Source: Planctomycetaceae bacterium
GTDB taxonomy: Bacteria > Planctomycetota > Phycisphaerae > UBA1845 > UTPLA1
NCBI GenBank assembly: GCA_006969385.1
Contig: CP030884.1
Location: 2,604,001 to 2,668,000 of the forward strand
Direction of reading: 5' to 3'
Length of the DNA: 64,000 nt
Shown here: piece after piece, positions 9,058 to 16,494 of the stretch
How the letters are laid out: each line of letters begins with the position of its first letter
Numbering within the stretch: the first letter of the stretch is position 1
Notes under the pieces: model-generated
The model's input: only the letters and a program-made list of their open reading frames with translations
Database searches by the model: none
Told to the model about the DNA's origin: nothing
Translations under genes and position numbers: made by a program

Positions 9058-9264
9058 ATGATAAACAAAGATGCCCATTACCTCGTTTGGCTCGGATTGT
9101 CCTTAACCATGGTCATGGCCACCACGCTCTTTGCATTGGTCGGTATCAACCCGAAAGGTGAGTCCTATCAATGGCTGCCGTGGATGTATGCCGGGGGATC
9201 CGCCGTGCTGGCGGGTATCTTCGGACTGATTGCCCGCCGTTACCACCGACAAATTGCGTCGTAG
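9058..9264 (+). CDS. Small two-helix membrane protein
   Basis: A 68-residue protein with two membrane helices (about residues 9-31 and 40-61) and a basic C-terminal end (ARRYHRQ). AGGAG lies six bases before the ATG; a GTG directly upstream is an alternative start. It follows crtB by eight bases, so it is very likely co-transcribed with the carotenoid genes. No family is recognised. A role in helping assemble rhodopsin or carotenoid enzymes in the membrane is a guess from context alone. Confidence 0.75.
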   Translation: MINKDAHYLVWLGLSLTMVMATTLFALVGINPKGESYQWLPWMYAGGSAVLAGIFGLIARRYHRQIAS

Positions 9265-9422
9265 AAACGCCGTTCTGATTGCGGTACCAGTAGTTTAACG
9301 GTTGCACGGCATCGATTCAGTCTTCAACCCGATCGCAACCCTTTCGCCGCAGAAATAGTACGGCACAACAAGCTTGCGTGCCGCCAGTGTAAATATCACG
9401 GAGCGACCGACGTCCCATCCGA

Positions 9423-10361
9423 ATGTCCAAATCGATCATAGATTGGTTCTGTCGCTTCCACGACCGCATCAACAGTCAGCGTGTTGAAGCGCGACTCGAT
9501 GTCTGGGTGGTGCGGGTGTCGATCGCGAGCTTTCTGCTTCATCTGCTGATCATATCGCTGGCCCGACTTGCCCCCGGCTTACACGAACGGCTCTTGCCGA
9601 CGCTGAGCCTCAATTACCTCCACGCCGTTTATACACCTTTCAGCTTCATCTTATTTTATGAAGTGTTATTGCTCGTTTTCGCAATCTCCGGTTCTCTTAC
9701 CAGCTCACTGATCAAGCAATACGAAATCATCTCCTTGATCGTCGTGCGACGCGTGTTTAAGGACATCGGCGCGTTCGAGAATATCGATCATTGGTTGGAT
9801 CAGACGCAGGCGCTGAAGCTCGTGTTTATCGACATGGGCGGTGCGCTCGTTATGTTCCTGTTCGTCATTCTTTTCTACCGACTGCGTAAAACGGTGCGCC
9901 GATCGAAAGATATCGTTGATCTGAAGGGGTTTATTCGTACCAAGAAGGTTTTCGCCGTGCTGTTGGGCGGCCTGCTGATCGCGCTTGCGATACTCAACTT
10001 GGCAACTTGGGGGCTCGAAGTGTTCAACTTGAATAATCCACTCATGGCCGGCCCGACTGACAAAGATGATTTCTTCTTTCCCGCTTTCTTTGAAGTGATG
10101 ATCTTCGCCGATGTGTTTCTCCTGATCGTGTCGATTATCTATTACGATCAGTATCATTATGTTTTCCGCAACGCTGGCTTCCTTATCTCCACGATTCTAC
10201 TGCGGGTCTCGCTGTCGACCGCCCAGCCCTACGATGTGGTCCTGGCATTGGCTGCGATGGTCTATGGCATCGGCGCACTGCTCGTATTCACTTACGCCAC
10301 GCGGGTACGGGGAAACGATGATGAGGTGAACGCGGATGTGACGATCGCCAAGGATTTGTAA
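9423..10361 (+). CDS. Seven-helix membrane protein of unknown function
   Basis: A 312-residue protein with about seven membrane segments (near residues 29-50, 69-93, 133-153, 176-197, 221-244, 250-270, 274-296). It is not a rhodopsin: the last helix has no lysine and there is no RYxDW-type helix C. It lies 158 bases downstream of the small membrane protein, on the same strand, inside the proposed island. A hairpin follows at 10385-10404, which may end the operon. The ribosome site is weak. I do not recognise the family; a sensor, transporter or quinone-related role cannot be told apart from sequence alone. Confidence 0.8.
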   Translation: MSKSIIDWFCRFHDRINSQRVEARLDVWVVRVSIASFLLHLLIISLARLAPGLHERLLPTLSLNYLHAVYTPFSFILFYEVLLLVFAISGSLTSSLIKQYEIISLIVVRRVFKDIGAFENIDHWLDQTQALKLVFIDMGGALVMFLFVILFYRLRKTVRRSKDIVDLKGFIRTKKVFAVLLGGLLIALAILNLATWGLEVFNLNNPLMAGPTDKDDFFFPAFFEVMIFADVFLLIVSIIYYDQYHYVFRNAGFLISTILLRVSLSTAQPYDVVLALAAMVYGIGALLVFTYATRVRGNDDEVNADVTIAKDL

Positions 10362-10384
10362 CGTCATTATCGCTCTTGACCCAA

Positions 10385-10404
10385 CCTCGGAACCGCTTCC
10401 GAGG
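10385..10404 (+). terminator. Hairpin closing the rhodopsin-carotenoid operon
   Basis: A perfect 8-bp stem (CCTCGGAA / TTCCGAGG) with a CCGC loop begins 24 bases after the stop of the seven-helix protein. There is no clear T-run, so factor-independent termination is only possible, not assured. Confidence 0.4.
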
Positions 10405-10729
10405 CAAGCCAGTTACGTTTCCAGCGGTTAAGACGGTTGACCAAACATGCGCTGCCTTTTTGCGATTCATGGATTGACACAACGTTGCGATATGGAATGG
10501 ACTAATCCGCGTTGATGAAGACATTAGATTCTCAATCAATGTGAATCGCTAATTCGCCCAGAGGCTAATCCCAAAATCTATTTCAGACTCATCGGATGCT
10601 TGCAAAACCTTCGATTTCTCTAGGAAATGCGAGCCTGCTAGCGCGGGAGGGGAAGTGTTGGGATGGGTTATCGTTCAATTTGAGGTCGACGATAGTCGCC
10701 TCCGACAATCTATTTGCTTCCGTTGTTTA
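10405..10729. other. Non-coding space between convergent genes
   Basis: About 325 bases between the end of the seven-helix protein gene and the end of the minus-strand FAD oxidoreductase. Frames here are short and lack ribosome sites. Nothing else is recognised. Confidence 0.5.
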
Positions 10730-12034
10730 CTATTCCGATGGTACAGATTGGCTTTCTGGAGAAACCTTCCGTACAGCGGCCTCGGCTACCTTACGGCCAC
10801 TAACCAGCGCACCATTAATCGATGGATCTTCCAGATAATCGCCACAGAGAAACACGCCGTCTTCCATGGCCGGGCGCCCCGTTGTCGATCCTGCAGTCGG
10901 CGAAACCGGCAGTGCGTGCTCGATTCGATAGACACGCAGCAACTCCCATGCGGTCACGTCATTGCCGAACCAAGCGGCCAATTCATCCCGGACGTTGCGA
11001 TCGATGTCTTCGTCGTTCATCTCCGGCACGCCGATGATGCTCACCGACACCAACGCTCGATCGTCGGGGGCGTATGGCTTGGCCGCGTCACTCGGTACAC
11101 ACACGTGATTGACCAATCCGCGCCCCATTCCATTTAGCACCAATATCGCTTCGCGAATCGGCGAGCGCCGGGCGGCGTAATACACCGTCGTCGTACTGTT
11201 CCAAGAATAGGGTTGCGGCGCATTTAACAGTCGTGCGGTTGTACTGAAGTCGGTCGCCACGACCGCAGCTCGACATGAAATGACCTCACCAGACGCCGTC
11301 GTAACTTTATCACCGGCAACCGAAGCCACGGGCGTATTCAAACGCACCGTCCCCGCCGGAAGCTTAGCGGCCAGTTGCTCGGGAATTTTTTGCATCCCTT
11401 CTGCGGGCAATGCCGCCGAGCCGCGCGCGAACATCGAAAAGACAAAGCGAAAGAACGAGCTGGGCGTGTTCAATTCGCGTTCGAGAAACACGCCGCCGAA
11501 GAAGGGGCGAAAGAAGCGGTCGATCACGCGCTCCGACAATCCGAAACTCCGCAGGTAAGCGTGCGTCGTTATCTGTGGATCGTCACGATCGCCGTCAGCG
11601 CGCTTGAGTGCGGCGCGACGCACCTGCGCGATACGCAATGCGTCAGACAGGCTGGCGACGGGGGCCGTCAAACTCGCAAGGCTTGCCAAGGGTCGCCGCC
11701 AGGGGTCGGCAAAGCGGTATTGCCGTTGATCCAGTTGAATCAGTGCGCCGGGGTAGAAGGTCTTGAGTGCCAGTGCATCGTAATCGAGCATGGCCGCCGC
11801 TTCGGGATACGCCGTCAGATAAACCTGAAACCCGCGGTCGAGCAAAAAGCCATCGACATGGTCGGTGCGTATGCGCCCGCCAACAGCATCAGCGGTTTCC
11901 AACACCGTTACCGGTACACCGGCACGGTTGAGATGATGTGCGCATGCCAAGCCAGCCAGACCGGCACCGACGACAACGACCGGCTGTTGGGTGGCACTGG
12001 AAGACGCACTATTCTGGGATTCGTTCTTGTTCAT
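10730..12034 (-). CDS. FAD-dependent amine-oxidase/phytoene-desaturase-like oxidoreductase
   Basis: A flavoprotein of 434 residues. The FAD motif VVVVGAGLAGLACAHHLNRA begins near residue 19, followed by GGRIRTDHVDGF, the usual second motif of the amine-oxidase/protoporphyrinogen-oxidase/CrtI superfamily. The C-terminal motif GVFLCGDYLEDPSINGALVS is the FAD-closing segment. The ATG at 12034 (MNKNESQNS) is chosen because the longer open frame upstream lacks protein-like features. The substrate is unknown. Given the neighbours, a carotenoid, quinone or polyketide product is plausible. It is read divergently from the type III PKS, with about 385 bases between the two starts. Confidence 0.85.
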   Translation of the reverse strand: MNKNESQNSASSSATQQPVVVVGAGLAGLACAHHLNRAGVPVTVLETADAVGGRIRTDHVDGFLLDRGFQVYLTAYPEAAAMLDYDALALKTFYPGALIQLDQRQYRFADPWRRPLASLASLTAPVASLSDALRIAQVRRAALKRADGDRDDPQITTHAYLRSFGLSERVIDRFFRPFFGGVFLERELNTPSSFFRFVFSMFARGSAALPAEGMQKIPEQLAAKLPAGTVRLNTPVASVAGDKVTTASGEVISCRAAVVATDFSTTARLLNAPQPYSWNSTTTVYYAARRSPIREAILVLNGMGRGLVNHVCVPSDAAKPYAPDDRALVSVSIIGVPEMNDEDIDRNVRDELAAWFGNDVTAWELLRVYRIEHALPVSPTAGSTTGRPAMEDGVFLCGDYLEDPSINGALVSGRKVAEAAVRKVSPESQSVPSE

Positions 12035-12418
12035 ATGGCAACGGTGGTGGAAGACCTGTTCGTAACACAATTGCAATCCGACGGCGCTGGGAATGATGTT
12101 ACCAGATTCGTGCGATGGCGGGATACGCACGATGTTCAAGACTGCCGCAAACGCGAACCGTAACATGCGTCTGTATCTTAGGATGATAGCATTAATTGCT
12201 CTGCAGAAGCGCAGGCTGCTCGTGGGAGTTTCAATCGATCTACAGCCCAACCACTCCAATCTCACATTTGGTGGACGTCGGTAATTCTCGATTTTTGAGC
12301 GGAAATCAACCGTCTCGAAGACGACCCCGCGCGGGTTGGGAAGTTGCGCGAAAGCTTCTCGCATCTTCGGCAGCGATGGCGTTGTGCGCTAAACTCCTCT
12401 GCTAGGGAGCCTTTTTTC

Positions 12419-13519
12419 ATGACGCAACAGAATGCTAGGACCGCTACTCATAACAAAGTATTCATCGATCGCATCCAGACGGCGCAGCCGGAAAAATCTC
12501 TGACGCAGGCGGCATCGGTCGAGTTGATGCGTGATTTCTGTATCGGTAAACGCGCCCAACGCTTAACACGCCATATCGCGCGGCAATCCGGCGTACGACA
12601 ACGTTTTTTGTCGGCGCTCGATTATCAGGATGATCCGGAATCTGAAGTGTTGTTTCAACCGGCCACCGAACAGCCGCATGGCCCAGGCATGGGTAAACGC
12701 AATCGCGTGTTTGACTTGGCTGCCGATCGCCTAATTGAAGAGTTTGCGGATGCGTACGCGGAATCGGCGCTGGAAAAAGTGACCACCCTCGTAACGGTCT
12801 CCTGCACCCACGCGTCGGCACCGGGGCTCGAAAAACCGCTCTTTCACCATACCGGTTTGTCGCCGGCCGTTTCGCGTTGGAACCTTCGCTTCATGGGTTG
12901 TTCGGCCGGATTGGCGGCCTTGCGACTGGTGGCGGGCCTGCGGCCCGAGCAACAGGAAGCGATGGTCTGTACCTGCGAACTCTCATCGCTGCACTTTCAA
13001 TACACCGAAGAAATCGATCAGATCACCGCCAATTTGCTCTTTGCCGACGGCGCGGCATTGGTATCGCTAACGGCGACGCCGAGCGGCTTGGCGGTTTTGG
13101 GCGCGCGCAGCGTTCATCTACCCACGGCTGCGGATCAGATGATCTGGATCGGCGACGACCACGGTTTGCGACTGTCTCTCGCACGGGATTTGCCGGATAC
13201 CTTGGCCGAGGTGCTGCCCGCGACCGTCGATCGGTTTCTTGCCGATCACGGTCTGACGCAATCCGACATTAAGCATTGGATGGTGCATCCGGGTGGGCCG
13301 CAGATTCTGGATAGCGTGGAGTCTTCGCTCGGTTTGAATTCGAACAGTCTGGATGATTCGCGCACGGTGCTTGCCGAATGCGGCAACATGTCGTCATCAA
13401 CCATCTTTTTCATTATGAATCGATTTATGCAGCGTCGGGAAGCCGGCATGGGTATGGCGTTGGCCTTCGGTCCCGGTTTAACGATCGAATTGGTATTGCT
13501 TGAGTTTGATCCCAAGTGA
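12419..13519 (+). CDS. Type III polyketide synthase (chalcone-synthase-like)
   Basis: Homodimeric ketosynthase that extends an acyl-CoA with malonyl units and cyclises the chain to a resorcinol or pyrone. The catalytic triad is complete: C161 in RFMGCSAG, H290 in WMVHPGG and N323 in ECGNMSS. At 366 residues it has normal length. GGGAG nine bases before the ATG at 12419 sets the start. It converges on an FAD monooxygenase and a methyltransferase. That trio matches the logic of the Streptomyces srsABC phenolic-lipid genes (synthase, methyltransferase, hydroxylase), although the methyltransferase here is of a different family. A long-chain alkylresorcinol or alkylquinone is the likely kind of product, by inference. 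Confidence 0.92.
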   Translation: MTQQNARTATHNKVFIDRIQTAQPEKSLTQAASVELMRDFCIGKRAQRLTRHIARQSGVRQRFLSALDYQDDPESEVLFQPATEQPHGPGMGKRNRVFDLAADRLIEEFADAYAESALEKVTTLVTVSCTHASAPGLEKPLFHHTGLSPAVSRWNLRFMGCSAGLAALRLVAGLRPEQQEAMVCTCELSSLHFQYTEEIDQITANLLFADGAALVSLTATPSGLAVLGARSVHLPTAADQMIWIGDDHGLRLSLARDLPDTLAEVLPATVDRFLADHGLTQSDIKHWMVHPGGPQILDSVESSLGLNSNSLDDSRTVLAECGNMSSSTIFFIMNRFMQRREAGMGMALAFGPGLTIELVLLEFDPK

Positions 13520-13521
13520 TG

Positions 13522-14661
13522 CTAAGCCGTGGCCAATCCGCGTAGGTAAGGTCGTGCAAGCACTGGGAAGGCTCCCAATAATCGGATACCCAACTTGACG
13601 GCGCTGGGGTAGCGCAACGCGCGGGCGATGGACCGGCAATGCCGCATGCGGTGTCGCAGTAAATCGTGCCGGGCGCGCATCCACTGCTCTTGCTCATCAC
13701 CCGATGAAGCTTCCAGAGTGGCGCACGCGTAGTCCACGACGGCCGCGCCACTTGCAATCGCCCACGCCATGCCCTCACCGGTGAACGGTTCGACGTAGCT
13801 CGCGGCATCACCGACTAGCAACACACGGTTAGACGTAGGCAGTGACTGGCTGCGGGTGAGCAGCGGCGTGCCATGCCAGCGTGCGGATTCGATTCCATCG
13901 ACAGGCGGGAGCCCGCTCTGATCCAGAATTGCCGCCGCCGCATGCGCCAAGCCGCCGCACGACTTCACAAAATCGACATCGAACGCGGCCGCAAGGTTCG
14001 CCACTTGTTCTTGCTCGAGACCGACTAAGCCGAAGTAACCGCCCGCGCCGATTGCCATGTAGATAACATCGCGCTGAAAGCCATGCGGCCAGCCGGATAC
14101 CGTCGCACCGGCACCGATGCGCGAACCGTTCGCCTCATGCTGTTCTGTGCCCGGGACGCCCCGGCTGAAACTGGCGGCGAGCCCATCGGCCGCGATCACG
14201 ACTCGACAGGATGCCTGCACAGCACCATCAGCGGTCGTCAACAAGACGCGCGCACCATCGGCTAATTCGCCCAACCATTTGGCAGTTGTTTCTTGTTGAA
14301 ACGCAGCGCCCGCTGCCTCTGCTTCGTCGATGAGCAGGCAATCGAGCTGCTCGCGCGATACTGCAATACCGGCGTCGAGCGGAACCGTGGTGGATGAGCC
14401 GAACGCGGAAAAACACGCACGACGCAACCGCCGGTTGCCGACCAACCGTTGCTGCACGTCACCAAGCCCGATGGAAGCGAGCGTTTGTAAAGCTGCACCA
14501 TTGAGACAGCAGCCGCAGACCTTCCAGCGCGGAAACTTTGCCTTATCGACGAGCAGCGTGCGCGCGCCGGCAGCAGCGACCCCGCGCGCGGCAACAGCGC
14601 CGGCCGGACCCGCGCCAACGACGATGACGTCATACGATGTTTCAGTTTGATGGGATGCCAT
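13522..14661 (-). CDS. FAD-dependent monooxygenase / geranylgeranyl-reductase-like flavoprotein
   Basis: A flavoprotein of the PHBH/geranylgeranyl-reductase fold. The FAD motif DVIVVGAGPAGAVAARGVAA is at the N-terminus, CGCCLNGAA follows near residue 52, and the second FAD motif LLVGDAASYVEPFTGEGMAW lies near residue 278. The start is placed at the ATG at 14661; an in-frame TTG two codons earlier is less likely. It ends two bases from the convergent type III PKS stop and begins 19 bases after the methyltransferase, forming a two-gene unit. Hydroxylation of the polyketide ring to a quinone precursor is the inferred role. Reduction of a prenyl chain is the alternative. Confidence 0.85.
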   Translation of the reverse strand: MASHQTETSYDVIVVGAGPAGAVAARGVAAAGARTLLVDKAKFPRWKVCGCCLNGAALQTLASIGLGDVQQRLVGNRRLRRACFSAFGSSTTVPLDAGIAVSREQLDCLLIDEAEAAGAAFQQETTAKWLGELADGARVLLTTADGAVQASCRVVIAADGLAASFSRGVPGTEQHEANGSRIGAGATVSGWPHGFQRDVIYMAIGAGGYFGLVGLEQEQVANLAAAFDVDFVKSCGGLAHAAAAILDQSGLPPVDGIESARWHGTPLLTRSQSLPTSNRVLLVGDAASYVEPFTGEGMAWAIASGAAVVDYACATLEASSGDEQEQWMRARHDLLRHRMRHCRSIARALRYPSAVKLGIRLLGAFPVLARPYLRGLATA

Positions 14662-14680
14662 CGACAAAAATTGGTGCGTC

Positions 14681-15397
14681 TTACGTTGATTGATTGCGGC
14701 GCCAAATAAGCATATGCCGTTGAGGCCAGTGTTTGATTATCCTCGAATCCGAAAGGCCGGCATTGGCTGCCAACTCGATAAACTCGGGGCTGGAAAATGC
14801 CGCCCGGACGGATGCTAGTCCGTCTTCATGAACCACGGCGGATCTGCTGAGTCCGCGTGTTGCCAACCATGCCAGCAAATAGCCGAATCGTGTTCGCCTA
14901 AGGTCGTCTACGATCACGGTCTGTCGCGCCGATTCTGACATTTGCCGCAACAGTTTGACGGCGGCATCATCCTGTAGGTGATGCAGGAATAGGCCCGACG
15001 TAAGAACATCGTAGTCGCTCGGGATCTGCTGCTTGGAAATATCCAATTTGAAAAATCGCGCCCGCGAGCCCTGCCGTCGGGCTCGCAGACGCGCATAGGC
15101 GACTGCCGTCGTGCTCAGGTCGCAACCGTGTATCTCGATGGATAGTCCCGCGCGCCGCGCCCGTCGCGCGATATCCAGCGGCATATCGCCGCCACCCGTG
15201 GCGATATCGAGTACGCGTAACGGTTGCGGACCAATGGCATGCTCTCGATGGAGGATGTACCACATGGCAGCACCGGTTCGGCTGGCGTGGTAGACACGCG
15301 TCAATCCTTTCAGCGCTTGAATGTGTGACTTGCGATCCAAGCCTGGATCGTCCATCAATTCGGGCTCACGAACCCTTCTTTTCAGAAATGCGATCAC
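14681..15397 (-). CDS. Class I SAM-dependent methyltransferase
   Basis: A 238-residue methyltransferase. The SAM-binding motif LRVLDIATGGGDMPLDIARR lies near residue 60-79, then IHGCDLS and the post-motif SGLFLHHL. The start codon appears to be GTG at 15397; a later ATG (MDDPGL) is possible. It is the first gene of a pair with the FAD monooxygenase and is read toward the type III PKS. The likely acceptor is the phenolic or quinone product of that set, by analogy with methylated phenolic lipids. The sequence does not show whether it acts on O or C. Confidence 0.82.
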   Translation of the reverse strand: MIAFLKRRVREPELMDDPGLDRKSHIQALKGLTRVYHASRTGAAMWYILHREHAIGPQPLRVLDIATGGGDMPLDIARRARRAGLSIEIHGCDLSTTAVAYARLRARRQGSRARFFKLDISKQQIPSDYDVLTSGLFLHHLQDDAAVKLLRQMSESARQTVIVDDLRRTRFGYLLAWLATRGLSRSAVVHEDGLASVRAAFSSPEFIELAANAGLSDSRIIKHWPQRHMLIWRRNQST

Positions 15398-15773
15398 GTG
15401 AGGGAGATTTTAGAAGCTAATCCGAATATCACCCAGCCTTCCATAATTGAGAGACCGCTGAGCCGAATTCGGCACTCCCGCCGTCGCTATTTCAGATACG
15501 TAGGCTCATTTTTGTTTTGGGAGTCGGACTGGTGTCTTCGCAATGCGCTCCAATCGGTGCCGAATTCGGCAGCCCAACTTGACGGGGATCTTCGGGATCG
15601 ATCCGCGATCATTACAACGGCAGCGAACAAAAAGGAACGCACGCATGTATGACATACGGCGACGATTTTCGGCACGGTGATCTGTAGCCATGCGATGAAT
15701 AAGAATTAGATCGCAATCCCTCGAGGACATTCGGTGACGGCGCGATCCCTATGAATGGTGGTTTCCGGAATAG
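15398..15773. other. Non-coding space upstream of the integrase remnant
   Basis: About 375 bases without a supported gene. It should hold the promoter of the minus-strand methyltransferase pair. An imperfect repeated word (GCCGAATTCGGCA near 15461 and 15558) is present. Nothing else is recognised. Confidence 0.4.
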
Positions 15774-16301
15774 GGCGATACCGATGATGACGCGGGCGAT
15801 GGCAACCGGCGCACGGTGCGACTCCCCAAGATGGCGAAGCGCATGGCCGACGCGGTGAAGCTCAAAATCGAAAACCTAGTGGCGGCTTCGATCGCCGAAG
15901 CCGACGCGGATGCGTGGCGTGTGCTTCTTAAAACGCGCGAAAAGCTGGGCGACAATACCATCCTACGGCGGAGCGGGATTGCCAAGCAATACTTTCGCGC
16001 GGCCATGCGGGCGGGGCTGACGCCGTGGCCTAAGCTGTGGCAAAACCTGCGATCTTCACGCGAGACGGAATTGGTCGAGACGTACCCGATTCACGTCGTT
16101 TGCGCATGAATCGGCAACACCGAATCGGTTGCGGCGAAGCATTCCCTACAGCTCCACGACGAACACTTCGACCGGGCGACGGGCGCGCTGCAAAATGCGC
16201 TGCAGTCTGTGCCGGAATCCGGGCGCACCGATGCGAACGTCGAAGATTTGGAATGGAGAAAACCCCTGCAAATACAGGGCGAAACGATGATATTCGGGTA
16301 G
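15774..16301 (+). pseudogene. Decayed tyrosine site-specific integrase
   Basis: The N-terminal piece ([20 protein letters not shown]) matches the arm-binding start of phage-type integrases. It jumps directly to the C-terminal catalytic piece ([20 protein letters not shown]), implying that a large central part is lost. TGA at 16107-16109 stands where the family usually has Trp (VVCA-stop-IGN), and the catalytic tyrosine of the usual KHY is Ser (AAKHSLQ). The frame then continues to TAG at 16299. With three independent lesions the protein is not functional. Its end lies 28 bases from the 3' end of tRNA-Val, the likely attachment site. Confidence 0.85.
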
Positions 16302-16329
16302 GTGCAAAATCAGTCGAAAAGGTAGGTAA

Positions 16330-16403
16330 TGGGCGGTATTGGACTCGAACCAACGACCTCTTCGGTGTGAACGAAGCGCTCTAGCCAACTGAGCTAACCG
16401 CCC
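16330..16403 (-). tRNA. tRNA-Val (CAC)
   Basis: A complete 74-base cloverleaf on the minus strand, discriminator A included. The acceptor stem is GGGCGGT/ACCGCCC, the D-stem GCTC/GAGC, the anticodon stem CTTCG/CGAAG with loop TTCACAC (anticodon CAC, reading GUG), and the T-arm GTTGG-TTCGAGT-CCAAT. CCA is not encoded. Its 3' end faces the integrase remnant and is part of the proposed attachment repeat. Confidence 0.97.
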
Positions 16404-16494
16404 TTTGAGCCCGTTAAGAATACGGCGATTACCGATAGGCCGCAAGGGAGTTGTCGGCTTGGGTGGTCGTATGCATTCGCAACCGGCGATTCGC

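Larger units (their letters stand above)
1716..16349. mobile_element. Fossil integrative element carrying the rhodopsin/carotenoid/PKS genes
   Basis: The segment is bounded by a 23-base imperfect direct repeat, one copy being the 3' end of tRNA-Val. A decayed tyrosine integrase sits just inside the tRNA-side boundary, the usual place in such elements. About 14.6 kb is enclosed: rhodopsin, retinal and carotenoid genes, two membrane proteins, and the type III PKS group. No plasmid, conjugation or phage structural genes remain. What is seen is the repeat, the tRNA and the integrase remnant. That the whole segment arrived as one element is inference; a later gain of genes inside an older element is also possible. 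Confidence 0.55.

Noticed and set aside
9423..10361. Second rhodopsin or heliorhodopsin, because of seven helices
   Set aside because: No Schiff-base lysine in helix 7 and no conserved helix C motif.
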